A stretch of DNA of 64,000 bases from Doryteuthis pealeii. Taxonomy: Eukaryota; Mollusca; Cephalopoda; Myopsida; Loliginidae. The position numbers and the translations under genes were made by a program. A model generated the notes under the pieces. It was given only the letters and a program-made list of their open reading frames with translations, was not told the DNA's origin and ran no database searches. The stretch spans positions 82,376,942-82,440,941 of the forward strand of contig CM042160.1 in NCBI GenBank assembly GCA_023376005.1, given 5' to 3'. Positions 1-9,653 of the stretch are shown in pieces; position 1 is the stretch's first letter; the number at the start of each line of letters is the position of its first letter.

Positions 1-150
1 CTTTGCTTGAACTAAAGGTTATCATTTGATGATGACTTTATTCTAAGGTAATTAAACGCCTGAAGAAAGGCATGAGGATACAGTGGCCTGAATGTTGTTT
101 ATACATACAGTAAAGATGAGGACAACAGTTTGAAACATCAAAATTATTTA
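1..150 (+). repeat. Fold-back family F1, single arm
   Basis: Contains the arm signature of family F1: a string near AAGGTAATTAA, then GTGGCCTGAATGTTGT, then AGTAAAGATGAGGACAACAG and TCAAAATTATT. The same arm occurs twice, inverted, in the complete F1 element at 55,969-56,302. Only one arm is inside the window here, so this is either a solo arm or an element cut by the window start. Confidence 0.55.
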
Positions 151-164
151 CATCAAACCTCATC

Positions 165-540
165 TAAAAAAAAATTACAGATAAATGCTATTCATTTTTG
201 TTTTAAAGTTTTAGCCTCCCATTCTTTAGCCTTTTATTAAAAGACCCACTGGTTGTGCAGCACACAAGGAAAATTGTAACAATTCCCTAAAGATGAAAAA
301 TATACTGCATATTTGGAGTTGATCTTATTTAATGATCAAATTTATGAAATGTTAAACTAGTTCCTAATTCTCGTTTAGTTTCAACCTTACATAATTACTT
401 GGATATTGCCAGGTTTTTTTTACCTAAAAATTAAAAAGGTTTTGAAAATTTTCAATGCATATATACTGTACATGAAATATTTTCTCAAATGAAAATTTAG
501 ATGTATTCAAAATATTTAGACAAATTATTGCAGCTTGAAA
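165..540. other. AT-rich, no feature recognised
   Basis: Low-GC sequence shared with 39,660-39,950 on the opposite strand. Homology between the arms is lost at about 462. No ORF, RNA gene or element end was seen. Confidence 0.5.
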
Positions 541-1095
541 AATGTTATATAAAAGATAGCTAATCTGAACATTAGCTACATAAATGAGAGTAACCTCCCC
601 TTGTATGTTTCATTTTGTATCATTATATATTATATCATATATTATATTAAAATATCATATTATAATATATGATATGATATAACATGATATATTATTTCTA
701 TTAATATAATATAGAATAAATACACTCAAAATTTGAACATGCAACATTAGACAGTCCTCATTGTTTTTTAAAACAAGTTTTAATAAATACATGACTGGTA
801 TTATATATCTATATATAGTTTGTTTTATTTTAATACATATTTAAAGTTTACATTTCAAATTGTTTTATTTTTTAATTCTTTAATGAATTTTATGATTTTA
901 CTTACTTAGGGTACAAACTCGCTGACATTGGATTTTTTACTCCCACCCCTCAGGCAATATGTTTCAAAAATGTATTTTTACATTGTCCGGAGGGTGTTTT
1001 TTTATTTTGTACTAGTATATATTATAATATGATATAACAATATATATTATGATATAACATATATTATAATTTATAATATATCATAATATATTTAC
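540..1095. repeat. TA-rich block specific to copy 1
   Basis: Starts with about 45 bp (579-622) identical in type to one terminus of the palindromic element at 39,299-39,663. It then becomes strings of TATTATAATATGATATAAC-like self-complementary sequence at 600-700 and 1,015-1,090. Copy 2 has no counterpart, so this is an insertion or replacement difference between the arms. Confidence 0.5.
962..1015 (+). mobile_element. Helitron-like 3' terminus
   Basis: An imperfect stem-loop at 980-997 (centre TCCGGA, with G-T pairs) is followed 14 bp later by a terminal CTAG at 1,012-1,015, and then by host-like TATATA. Helitron 3' ends are known to carry a short GC-rich hairpin just before CTRR and to insert at AT. 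The same ACTAG plus CACCCTCCGG layout is at 37,888-37,915 in opposite orientation. No 5' TC end or Rep/helicase coding region was found, so a non-autonomous end is inferred. Confidence 0.4.
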
Positions 1096-1345
1096 CCAAC
1101 CCTTCCGCATGAGTAGGGTGTGACACAAGGTCAATTTCTTTCTCCGAGACCAATTTCCATACCAAAGTTAATGAGCTCAGTCTGCTCTACTATTTTCCCA
1201 TAGATGGGGGGGGGGGATAATTAGATTCATACCTTTCCCAAGGGTATTAGTGCTATGTGAACTGTAGCTTCCTCCAGGATTTGAACTCGGGCCGACAAAT
1301 CCATTTCCTACAACTCTAACCATTAGACCCTGCGCCTCCATAGAA
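1096..1345 (-). mobile_element. SINE B, tRNA-derived
   Basis: On the minus strand it starts TGGAGGCGCAGGGTCTAATG. It has an A-box-like GTCTAATGGTTAGAG and a B-box-like GAGTTCAAATCC about 45 bp later, then the family body with CACTAATACCCTTGGGAAAG and CAGACTGAGCTC. Other members: 2,900, 5,688, 36,884 and 43,125. Absent from copy 2 at this site. Confidence 0.65.
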
Positions 1346-1850
1346 CTACTGTATATACTCACAGATACTTCAACCCCCCCCATTTTCTAGTTGTCAATCT
1401 GCATACCCACTTTGACAACCACAAATTGAGGGTGCAACCTATCTGAGAATAAACTAATGTTTTTTTGGGGTCTGCTTCATTTTTATAAATTCCAAGAATT
1501 TTTCTTTTTTCATTCATCAAAGGAACTTTTGTCTGAAACAAAGGAGAATATTTGATGTTAGAATTGATATAGATTGTGTAACTCGACATTATAATGCATG
1601 GTAATTGTGTTATGTGTAGATAGGTTGCATTATAATCTGGTGAGTTACACAACCAATTCTAACTTAACAAATATTCACCTTTATTTCAACACTTTGCTTA
1701 CAAATGCGACCATAGTGCAAACATCTAGTAATAAGGGTTGTCATTCTTAGTACTATAATCATAAATGAGCCTGGGTAAAAAAAAAAAAGAAGCCTAACAG
1801 CAACATCAGGTTAGCTTAAAGCAATGAGTCAGAATCTTTGATATAAAAAA
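1346..1850. other. Unassigned spacer
   Basis: AT-rich, with no coding signal. Homology to copy 2 resumes at about 1,670 (opposite 39,145) and runs to 1,850, where SINE A begins; 1,346-1,670 has no counterpart in copy 2. A short inverted match (TGTGTAACTC... near 1,575 and GAGTTACACA near 1,640) suggests a small fold-back element. Confidence 0.4.
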
Positions 1851-2095
1851 GTAAAGTCGTCGGGGCGGCCTAAAGTCGGTATCAGCCAGTCAGCGAGGGA
1901 GTCTATACCCTTTTCAATAGCGCTAGACCAAGGAGATTGTTTTTTAGCATTTGAGGTGGAGCGCCACACCTACCATCAGCTCCTTACTTTACTGCACAGA
2001 TCCCTGTGCTACTCATACGCTGAGTTGGCGAGGACTGGTATCGAACTAGGAACCTTGTGGTTTCTAGCCGAACAGTCTACCGACTGAGCTAACCA
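1851..2095 (-). mobile_element. SINE A, tRNA-derived
   Basis: Read on minus: TTAGCTCAGTCGGTAGA-type A box, AGTTCGATACC B box, then the fixed body with CAGCGTATGAGTAGCACAGG, the GGTGTGGCGCTCCACCTC segment, CTTGGTCTAGCGCTATTG, and a 3' end of GGCCGCC followed by GACTTTA. The A-to-B spacing suits an RNA polymerase III promoter. The copy is complete or nearly so. Copy 2 lacks it and holds about 1.1 kb of other sequence instead. Confidence 0.75.
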
Positions 2096-2685
2096 TTGTT
2101 TCGGCCGAGAGGATGTCCTTGTACACAATGTATTCTATATATTATTGTTTTAAATACAAAATAAAATAATAATAATAATAATGAAGAATAATTAAAGTTC
2201 CAATTACCGTGCAACTGGGAAGACAAGGCAACAAACAATTGTAACTTAAATACAAACCCGAATAGTCACAAAGTCTACAGCAGAATGACAGGATATATAT
2301 AAGACTCCACAATGTCATTCAAATCAAGCAGCCAATCAGAACTCAAGGTATGGAATCACCCAAATTCATGAATGGGTCATTCTTGATTTCTATATATACC
2401 AACTGTCTTGGACACTGCTTAAGTTGTACTTAGCTGCTGTTATTCAAACCAACAGTAGACTTACTGACTTCAATAAATAATAGAAAATATATAAAATGTT
2501 TTTTTATGTATACAGAAAAACGACCATCATCAGGGCAAGATGTTTGATGTTTGAAATTAAAATGGTAAGAATTCTTACCATTTTAATCGTTTTTCTGTAT
2601 ACGTAAAAAAAAAAATTTGTATTTAAAATTAAAATAAAAATAGAATAGAATACATTGTGTACAAGAACATCCGAAAAACGTGTCA
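2096..2685. mobile_element. Fold-back element F4 (copy 1)
   Basis: Terminal inverted repeats of about 60 bp: 2,098-2,165 (GGATGTCCTTGTACACAATG...) against 2,610-2,680 (...CATTGTGTACAAGAACATCC). The interior has CCAAT and TATA-like words on the minus strand. The right end has lost the CTCTTGGCC part still present in copy 2 (37,285-37,874). No transposase is encoded; non-autonomous. Confidence 0.6.
2508..2602. repeat. Hairpin inside F4, one arm shortened
   Basis: GTATACAGAAAAACGACC...ends CGTTTTTCTGTATAC. The centre is AATGGTAAGAATTCTTACCATT. Relative to 37,367-37,487, the right arm lacks about 26 bp (the TTGCCCTGATGATGGT part), so this is a palindrome with a one-sided deletion. Confidence 0.7.
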
Positions 2686-2784
2686 GCATTTCATCAAACA
2701 TTTTTATCCATTCAATATTTTCTTTCTCTTATTTATATTTTCAACATATTGTCGGATTCACTTCCATTTTTTCAACTTACATAT

Positions 2785-2838
2785 ATTTTGTGTATACAAA
2801 AGACTGAAACGTTTCAAAGTCTTTCGTGTACACAAAAT
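2785..2838. repeat. Near-perfect 54-bp palindrome
   Basis: Arms ATTTTGTGTATACAAAAGAC and its complement meet at GAAACGTTTC. Counterpart at 37,143-37,198, where it is more complete. Confidence 0.75.
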
Positions 2839-2899
2839 AGATTGTATTTATTTTGCGTCAGTGCAATTGCTGATCGTTGCAACTTAATGGTAAATAAAA

Positions 2900-3092
2900 A
2901 TGTTGTCATACCAAGGTTAAAGATCCCAGTCTGCCCTATTATTTACCCACAATGGGAGGGAGAATTGTTGAATTTATACCTTTCCCAAGGGTATTAGCAC
3001 TATGTGAAATGCAAACAGCCACATCCAGGAATTGAACTCCTCTCACTGTGTCCATTTCCTATGATTGATAACCATTACACCACATGCCTCCA
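2900..3092 (-). mobile_element. SINE B, tRNA-derived
   Basis: On minus: GGAGGCATGTGGTGTAATGG with A-box-like TGGTTATC, B-box-like GAGTTCAATTCC, then GCTAATACCCTTGGGAAAG and GCAGACTGGGATC. This short form lacks the long 3' body of the 5,688 copy. Confidence 0.65.
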
Positions 3093-3184
3093 ACAATATC
3101 CATTTCATTAATGTTACACACTTAAAGAATTAAATAGAGATAAAATCAATCTATATATTGATACTCATGTTCCTTAAAGTTACA

Positions 3185-3250
3185 ACAGTTATCATCATGC
3201 AACACCCCCTGGCTAAAAATGAGACTGTCCAAATCATCCAAGATGAAACA
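3185..3250 (-). repeat. Dispersed motif F3
   Basis: On minus it reads ATCTTGGATGATTTGGACAG then TCTCATTTTTAGCCAGGGGG. A diverged plus-strand copy lies at 8,345-8,420 and others at 36,755-36,825 and 45,770-45,830. Function unknown; probably an end of a short element. Confidence 0.4.
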
Positions 3251-3359
3251 CAAAATATTTTAAATAAATAAAAATAAAATTGTTAAAAATATTAAATACA
3301 ATTGTCAACTTGAAATATGGCTTGATTATTATTTTGATTTTTAAAAAATCTTTTTTTTT

Positions 3360-3509
3360 TACTGTTGTTCTCATCTTTATTGTAATACATAAAAACACAA
3401 CGTTTTAGCCGTTGTACCCTCCGGTCTTCATCAGGTGTACCTTGTCTGTCTGAGCATGGTAGCGATTTCCCAGGTTTAATTATTATTAAGCTGAGACAGA
3501 CAAGGTACA
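3360..3509. repeat. F1-like arm plus hairpin
   Basis: 3,362-3,435 resembles an F1 arm (GTTGTTCTCATCTTTATTG, then CCGGTCTTCATCAGG). It is joined to a hairpin at 3,436-3,509 whose arms are TGTACCTTGTCTGTCT and AGACAGACAAGGTACA. Confidence 0.55.
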
Positions 3510-3514
3510 TGTGA

Positions 3515-4990
3515 ATCCATTTGGTGTTCCTCATGTATCAGTACTGGGATGTTTTATTGTTTTTAATATTCAGAAATGATTTACCAAATGATATAAAATA
3601 AGAAATAAAACTATTTGCTGATGATGTTAAACTATTGTTACATAATCTATGCATAGATTATTGTCAACCCCCTGTATTTCTGAAGGGATGGCCCCTTTTT
3701 CATATCACGGGCGGGACTTTCCATGGAATATTACAGAAAGCCCGCAAAGTATGTGAAGTCACGTGGGACCAAGTTAACCCATTAGTTTCTGCTTGGGCAT
3801 CAGGCAGATAAGGCGATTGGCCTTATCTGCCTGACGCCTTGGCTGGAGCCCACTTGCACACGCGCGCTGTGTTTAGTTAAGTAAATAAAAGTTTAAATAA
3901 ATAATATGGTTTTGTGGTTGATGAATGTCTTGGCAACAAGACTGACCTAGAGGAAGAAATGAATCAAGGACGACCAACCAGCAAGAACAGAGAAATAGAA
4001 GTCTTAGAGAAAAATAGAAGCGACTAGAGATCACGAATGGCCAAAGAAGTAAGTTATGCATCTCTCTATCTACCTGTGTCTATCTCTCTCCCTCTCTCCA
4101 GTAAAAGAACACTTGTGTGTGTACCCAACATGGGTAGATGTGTATGAGTATGCAACACTATTTGTTAGACAATTATTAAAAGAAATAACACGAATAGATC
4201 TAAATAAATTGTCATATTGGGAAGATATTTGGAAATTAAAATTTAACATAGAAAAATGTAAAGTATTACATATTGGATAACAAGTCTATTAAAGTTGAAT
4301 ATAAATTAAGAAACTGAGAAATGAAAAAAGTAAATGAGGAAAGTGATTTAGGGTTTGGCATTGATGTTACTTTTAAAACTGACAAAACATATTTTGTCTA
4401 TTTTATTGAGAACAAATGGATTGATTGATTGTATGGTTAGAAATATTATTTCAGGGGAGGCAAATGTTGTTTTAAAAACAGCAAACTCAAAGATGTCATA
4501 TAGAATATTGTGCTCAGTCCTGAACTCCAGTGTCTAGACATGAAAATTGGAGTGTAATATTGAAGGACATACAAAGAACAGTGAAAAAAAAATTAATAAA
4601 AAAGAGTAAAAGATTACAGTTACAGGGAGAGATTAGAGAAATTAGGAAAAACTACTTTACTAGAAAAAAGAATAAGAGCTGATCTAATTGAAACTTTCAA
4701 AATAACTAATGGAATTACTAATTATGGTAGATATTTTTTAAAATATTTCTCCTTGAATTGGAAATTTATAGTCAAGGTAGATTTCAAAAACTAAGTCTAT
4801 AAACCAATTTTTTTTTTTTGCTAATAGATTAATATATTTTTGGAACAAATTGCTTAATCAGATCAAAAATAGCAACAGTATAAAAAAAATTTAGTTGAAA
4901 GGGATGATTTCAGAAATAATGGTTAGAAAAAGAATTTAAAACAGCATTTTTGGGAATTATCAGATGAATTACTTAACAGAATTTGATCTG
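3515..4990 (+). pseudogene. CR1/Jockey-like LINE reverse transcriptase remnant
   Basis: Decayed RT of a non-LTR retrotransposon, split by the LTR at 3,636-4,157. Visible on plus: a GVP..SVLG block (3,515-3,545), FRNDLPNDIK, and the catalytic block LFADDVKLL with GCTGATGAT at 3,616-3,624. After the LTR come DLNKLSYWEDIWKLKFNIEK and CKVLHIG (4,200-4,278), MVRNIIS (4,433-4,453), then RLEKLGKTTLLEKRIRADL (near 4,630-4,690) and HFWELSDELLNRI at the 3' end. Several frameshifts and in-frame stops interrupt it. The 3' end runs into (TG)n(TA)n, as expected for a LINE microsatellite tail. Clade is inferred from motif order only. Confidence 0.8.
3636..4157. mobile_element. Solo LTR 1 (522 bp) inside the LINE RT
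   Basis: Begins TGTTACATAATC and ends GAGTATGCAACA, so it has TG...CA ends with TGTTAC/GCAACA as a short imperfect inverted repeat. It is flanked by CTAT on both sides (3,632-3,635 and 4,158-4,161). Removing it and one CTAT restores the LINE reading ...VKL FV..., as in the related copy at 5,010. AATAAA-type signals lie near 3,885. Only one LTR and no internal gag-pol are present, so recombination to a solo LTR is inferred. A 4-bp duplication fits Ty3/gypsy-type elements. Confidence 0.72.
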
Positions 4991-5009
4991 TGTGTGTGTA
5001 TATATATAT

Positions 5010-5225
5010 ATCCTATTGTGTTCCTCGGGGTTCAGTACTGGGACCTTTTATTGTTTTTAATATTCAGAAATGATTTACTAAATGATATAAAATCTGAAAT
5101 AGAACTATTTGATGTTAAACTATTTGTTAGATCATTATTAAAAGAAATAACATGAATAGATCTAAATAAATTGTCATATTGGGAAGATATTTGGAAATTG
5201 AAATTTAACATAGAAAAATATTTTT
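5010..5225 (+). pseudogene. Second LINE RT fragment of the same family
   Basis: Shows VPRGSVLGP, LFLIFRND, NDIKSEIELF and LSYWEDIWKLKFNIEK. The catalytic FADDV is reduced to FDV by loss of six bases (near 5,105), so the encoded RT could not have been active. An extra T after GGACC shifts frame. A SINE A is inserted at its 3' side; weak LINE similarity resumes at 5,480-5,560. Confidence 0.75.
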
Positions 5226-5226
5226 T

Positions 5227-5478
5227 GGAGGCCAGCTTAGCTCAGTCGTTAGAGTGTCAGCCAAGGAACGACAAGTTTCCTTGTTTGATACCGGCCCTCA
5301 CCAACTCAGCGTATGAGTAGCACAGGGATCTGTACAGTAAAGTAAAGAGCTGGTGGTAGATGCGGCGGTCCATGTCAGATGCAAAAACAACTCCTTGGTC
5401 TAGCGCTAGTGAAAAGGGGTTAGATTCCCTCCCTGTTTGGCTGATACCGACACTAGGCCACCCTGATGACTTTATTTA
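5227..5478 (+). mobile_element. SINE A in plus orientation
   Basis: Starts GGAGGCCAGCTTAGCTCAGT (A box) and has GTTTGATACCGG at the B-box position. The anticodon-side sequence differs (GTGTCAGCCAAGGAACG), defining a subfamily with the copy at 34,549-34,800. It ends CCCTGATGACTTTA. Confidence 0.75.
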
Positions 5479-5634
5479 TATATTAGATCTAAAACTTGAA
5501 TATAAATTAATCAACAGATGGACAACCAAAATAGGAAATGAGGAATTTAGGGGTTGGCTGAAGATTCTCCTTCAACAGCAAATACTTACTTGGCGTTTGG
5601 ATGTTGGGTCCAATGGTTTTGGCCTCTCGACTGG

Positions 5635-5636
<2 letters not shown>

Positions 5637-5678
<42 letters not shown>
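5637..5678. repeat. (TA)n microsatellite
   Basis: About 40 bp of pure TA. This is the point at which copies 1/3 and copy 2 carry different insertions (SINE B plus F2 here, a LINE 3' end in copy 2). Confidence 0.9.
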
Positions 5679-5680
<2 letters not shown>

Positions 5681-5687
5681 AATGTAT

Positions 5688-6080
5688 GGAGGCGCGTGGG
5701 CTAGAGGTTAGAGTTGTGGGAAATGGACTCGTTGATTCGAGTTCAATTCCTAGATGAAGCTGCTGGCATTTCACATAGCGCTAATACCCTTGGGAAAGGT
5801 ATGAATCCATATATTCTCCCTCCAGCCATGGGTTAAATAGTAGGACAGACTGGACCCTTCAACCTTGGGTAGGTAACCAGTCTAGGAGAGGGATAACTCT
5901 GAATTCAAAATTCCTGAGGTCGGTCATTGATTGGGTTTGTGGCAATTCTTTCCTATCGATTGTGCCAAAAAGTGTGGATGGTCCAACACAAGCCTTCACC
6001 ACTATAAACAAATCGCTGTGTGGGTGTTCATTGTGTATGTGAACCCTCATGCGTCGAAAATCGACGAGAGAGTTCATAAT
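5688..6080 (+). mobile_element. SINE B, long form
   Basis: Head GGAGGCGCGTGGGCTAGAGG, B-box-like GAGTTCAATTCC, CGCTAATACCCTTGGGAAAG, then a 3' body of about 200 bp (GGTAACCAGTCTAGGAGAGG ... CGACGAGAGAGTTCAT) not seen in the short copies. Probably full length. Confidence 0.65.
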
Positions 6081-6082
6081 AA

Positions 6083-6262
6083 TAAGTAAAGAAATAACAA
6101 AAGACTTAGAGATTTTGCAATATAGCCTATTTCGGGGAGCTTAGACAAAGTGTCTAATTCTGCCAACTCATCAGATGAGTCGGGAGAGTTAGACACTTTG
6201 TCTAAGCTCCCTGAAATAGACTATAATGCAAAATCTCTAAGTCTTTTGTTATTTCTTTACTT
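6083..6262. repeat. 180-bp near-perfect palindrome (family F2)
   Basis: Arms of about 89 bp meet at CTCATCAGATGAG. Left arm starts AAGTAAAGAAATAACAAAAG and contains GGGGAGCTTAGACAAAGTG; the right arm is its complement with few mismatches. Third copy at 43,523-43,706. A truncated relative is at 8,461-8,710. The downstream 6,265-6,400 segment (CTCTGTGACTAACAATAAG ... TTTGGATTA(TA)n) belongs to the same repeat. Confidence 0.8.
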
Positions 6263-6414
6263 ATATATTTGCTCTGTGACTAACAATAAGAGCACACATT
6301 GAGCTCTCAAACTGCGACAGGTTGTTTAAAAAAACTCCTATGCCATAAGGAAGATTTCTTCTCTGGACTTTTGGATTATATATATATATATATATAATAT
6401 ATATATATATATAT

Positions 6415-7668
6415 TGTAACAGCACAAGAGGTTGTCCCCCTTAAATTAGATATTTGTAGTAGTAATGCTAGGTGTCTGTAATAAACGCTCAAAATATAGA
6501 AAATTTGGGTTATCTGCCCCTCAACCGGAAATCCGGACAAATAGGGGGCAGAGACAGGGCCCTGAATCAGCAGAACAGACAAACACCCGTGAGAGGCAAC
6601 ACGGGGAACTCAACAGGCAGAGAACACAGAAGCAGCGGCCTTCAAGAACAATTACTGAAACATTACACCAAGAGCTAAGTAACTTTGTCTCATGCATTAT
6701 ATAATAATTCCCGCCAAGCGAACGTCTCTGGCAACATTACGAACTCTTAAACAATCACTCTGTACACTTAACTTACATTTCATATATTGCACCAATAAAA
6801 ATTGTTAACCCAATTATATATATTATAATTGCCTTGTCTCCTTTCCTTTACGACAGGACTATTATTTCTCCCCAATATTTCTGTTAAAAACTAAATTATT
6901 TAAAACGCTAAAGACACCATAATTAATACCAGCCAAGGAGAGGTTAAAGTTTTGGTAAGTATAATTTTAATTAAGTTTTCCATTTCTGTATGTTTGAATT
7001 GTTTGTATATTTATTCTGTATATTTATTTACTATTGTTGTGGGGTTTTTAAGGGTAAAAAATAAGACAAACGACCGGTGAAAATGGATACAAATGTATTG
7101 AACAAAAAGGAGTAGAAATTACAGAAAAGAAAGTGGAGATTGTGTCCGACCATACAGTTGCAAAGTGACTCGCGTTGCTTGTGGTATTTACATGTTTCCC
7201 ACTTTTACACGATATGACACAAGGCCGTTTTATGTGGGCACCACCCTCAAGTCGAGACTCATGGGGGGTAGGTAGAAAAATTGCGTCAATCCCTTGGCAT
7301 TCCCCCTCAAGGGGGGTGCCTGGGATCAACGCTATTAACCAAATGCAACCGGTCCAGCGGCTGCAGCACACTGGACCAGCAAGCCCACGCGAGTAAGCTT
7401 AGTCGCAACTCACGTTGCTTGTGTCCCAAACCACAATTGTCCCTGCTACTTATAGTAGTCATCGGCGCATTCCATTTATGTCCATAGGTTATATCACCTA
7501 TAACAATTATTATTATACGTCTGTTTATCATTGTATATTCATTTATTGTAGTTTACGACGTCTTTATGAATCGATTTGTATCAAAGAAAGAATTAAGTCA
7601 AGTGATAGATGTGAAATAAACGTTCGTTGAAACAAAAAACATTCTTTGTTCTTCTTGCGACTTGTACA
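6415..7668. mobile_element. Candidate solo LTR 2 with nested insertion
   Basis: TGTAACAGCACAAGAGG at the 5' end and CTTGTACA at the 3' end give TGTA/TACA termini. An AATAAA (7,613-7,620) lies about 50 bp before the 3' end. Both sides are TA repeats, so a target duplication cannot be judged. Uninterrupted in copy 2 (32,820-33,578, 759 bp). Here 7,035-7,500 is an extra segment carrying SINE C. It encodes no protein. Confidence 0.45.
7035..7500 (-). mobile_element. Insertion carrying a deleted SINE C
   Basis: Absent from copy 2. SINE C homology (7,185-7,400, minus) includes GTTGATCCCAGGCACCCC, the CTTGAGGGGGAATGCC box and GACGCAATTTTTCTACC, and lacks the middle CAGCACCTGCC...GGGTTTATTGC part. 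Flanked by two direct matches, CGCGTTGCTTGTGG (7,161) and CACGTTGCTTGTGT (7,411). Confidence 0.5.
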
Positions 7669-7679
7669 TATAGTATCAG

Positions 7680-7870
7680 TGTGATCCCGGGGGGTGGGGG
7701 TGGGGGGTGCATCTCTGTAGGCAGCACCTGCTTTCTTGTCTAAAAGAGGCCAGGCTGGGTTTATTGTGCGATGCCTGAGGTGTCCCAAAAGGGAATACCA
7801 AAGGGATAGACACAATTTCTACACTAACCACTGCATGACCTTTGACTTGTGTATGGCTCCCCCCCCCCAC
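7680..7870 (+). mobile_element. SINE C copy
   Basis: Shares GATCCCGGGGGG, GCAGCACCTGC, GGCTGGGTTTATTG, GATGCCTGAGG and GACACAATTTCTACAC with the full copy at 38,342-38,608, in the same order. The 5' head is missing. Confidence 0.55.
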
Positions 7871-7923
7871 AATAATCAGACTTTGTTTTCATTTAACATG
7901 GTGGGAAGTTAGAAAATACATTC

Positions 7924-8034
7924 AAAATTGACAATCATATTTTGTCTATTGCATCGAACACAAATGGAATGATTGGCTGGATGGTTAGAAATATTATTTC
8001 AAGGGAGATAAATCATGTTTTAAATATATACTGG
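7924..8034 (+). pseudogene. LINE ORF fragment
   Basis: 37 codons open on plus, with NGMIGWMVRNIISREINH matching the MVRNIISGEANVV block of the LINE at 4,430-4,470. A short, flankless fragment of the same CR1/Jockey-like family. Confidence 0.6.
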
Positions 8035-8345
8035 CAGGACCTGTGGATATACCATAGTATGATAATTTAATTATTACAACTTTTGATATATTTACTTATG
8101 AGCTATTGCAAATAGTTCAATATGTAAAAAAGTATAATCTTGATTTAACTATCTCTCACTCTTTGTTTTTCTTTCTTTCCTTCTTTTCACCTCTCTCTCT
8201 CTATCATTTTTTCTGTGTAGCATGTCCTTTTTCTTACCTTTCTTTAGAATAAAAAATGGAATGGTTCATTATTTAGCTGAGTTGACAACACTCATCGGAA
8301 ATAAGCATTCCACGGATAAGCAACACCAGATAATCAGAATTCACT
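8035..8345. other. Spacer with pyrimidine tract
   Basis: 8,150-8,222 is a CT-rich tract (TCTCTCACTCTTTGTTTTTC ... CTCTCTCTCTATC) ending GTGTAG. It could resemble a 3' splice site, but no exon follows. Nothing else seen. Confidence 0.4.
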
Positions 8346-8460
8346 TTTTTGCATTTTATCTTGGATAATTTGGATGGTCTGATTTTTAACAAGAGGGTGT
8401 TAAAAGATAACGGTCGAATGATAAAGGAACAAGTGTGTGTGTATATATATATATATATAT

Positions 8461-8676
8461 AAGTAAAAATATAACAAAAGACTTAGAATTTTTGCATTAT
8501 AGTCTATTTCATGAAGCTTAGACAGGGTGTCTAACTCTCCCGACTCATCAGATGCAAATGATGAATTCTTTATTACTTTTAAGGCATTTGAAAACAGATT
8601 TAAAAAAAAAATTTTTTTAAAATTTTGTCTGTGATTCTAACAATAAGTGTACACATTTTCTTCTCTGGATTTTTGG

Positions 8677-8710
<34 letters not shown>
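8461..8710 (+). repeat. Truncated F2 repeat
   Basis: One F2 arm (AAGTAAAAATATAACAAAAG ... GACTCATCAGATG), then unrelated AT-rich sequence in place of the second arm, then the shared tail CTGTGATTCTAACAATAAG ... TTTGGATTA(TA)n. Confidence 0.6.
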
Positions 8711-8711
<1 letters not shown>

Positions 8712-8808
8712 TGAGATGGAAACTGTTTCAGCTTTTACTGGAACGGTGTGTCAAAATACAGTATTATTGATAGAGTGCTCAATATAAAATAGAGCTGTTA
8801 TATAATAT

Positions 8809-9437
8809 AGTAAAATAAATATATAAAGGTTTTACATATCTATTTATTAGGTGACAAAGGAACATTCACGACCATATTGGTTTCATGCGATACAATCATC
8901 AGGTGAAGATGTTTCAAATGCAAGGAAAATTGAAAAAAATTCAGAAAATTCAATAGACATAGGATGTGTATGATTGGATAAAATCATGTGCGTATGTATG
9001 TGGTGGTAATTTGAATGTATGAGAGTGTTTATGGACAGCATAAAGGTTGCGTACGCGGGGTAACTGGTCACACACATAATACATTGTTTTGTGAATGTGT
9101 GACATTTGATCAATGCTGACATGTGAGCATTTGTGTTTGCGTGTGTGTGGGTGTGTATGTTTTTTTTTCCTGGATGTGGGCGGCGTGTGTTGTGATGCGG
9201 GGGAGGAGGGGATGTATATTGTCGGGTCAAGTTAATTGAGGAGGGGGGGTTGAATAATATTAACTTTAAGATTACAAATGTTGTATATTATGGGTGGGGT
9301 TGGGGGGTTATAGAACGACGGGGGCTGGCCTAAATAAACATCTTCACCTGATGATTGCATCACATGAAACCAATATGGTTGTGAATGTTCCTTTGTCACC
9401 TAATAAATAGATATGTAAAACCTTTAGATATTTATCT

Positions 9438-9439
<2 letters not shown>
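8809..9439. mobile_element. Fold-back element F5 with ~100-bp inverted repeats
   Basis: Left arm 8,815-8,912 and right arm 9,345-9,437 match over about 95 bp (CTATTTATTAGGTGACAAAG, CCATATTGGTTTCATG, CAATCATCAGGTGAAGATG). The 430-bp interior is G/T-skewed (GTGTGTGGGTGTGTATG, GGGGGAGGAGGGG) with no ORF of note. Present in copies 1 and 3; copy 2 keeps only part of one arm (32,240-32,297). A recent insertion or an allelic deletion. Confidence 0.75.

Positions 9440-9478
<39 letters not shown>
9421..9478. repeat. (TA)n microsatellite
   Basis: Abuts the right end of F5; also at 46,848-46,880 and 32,216-32,237. Confidence 0.8.
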
Positions 9479-9479
<1 letters not shown>

Positions 9480-9653
9480 AACAAGAGTTGCCTTGAGATT
9501 TTTTTTTCATGCATTCCTCGGACAAGTGATGGATCAATTTCTCCAAAAACCATTTGGATTTTTCTAAAGAACTTTCTTAACATCAGGTTAGATATGAATA
9601 AAAGGGAATTATAAATATTAGCTGCATTAGTAATAAGAATTATAGGTCATTTC

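Noticed and set aside
6376..6704. Overlapping frames of 68-79 codons near LTR 2
   Set aside because: Both strands are open over the same LTR sequence; composition effect, no Gag or Env motif.
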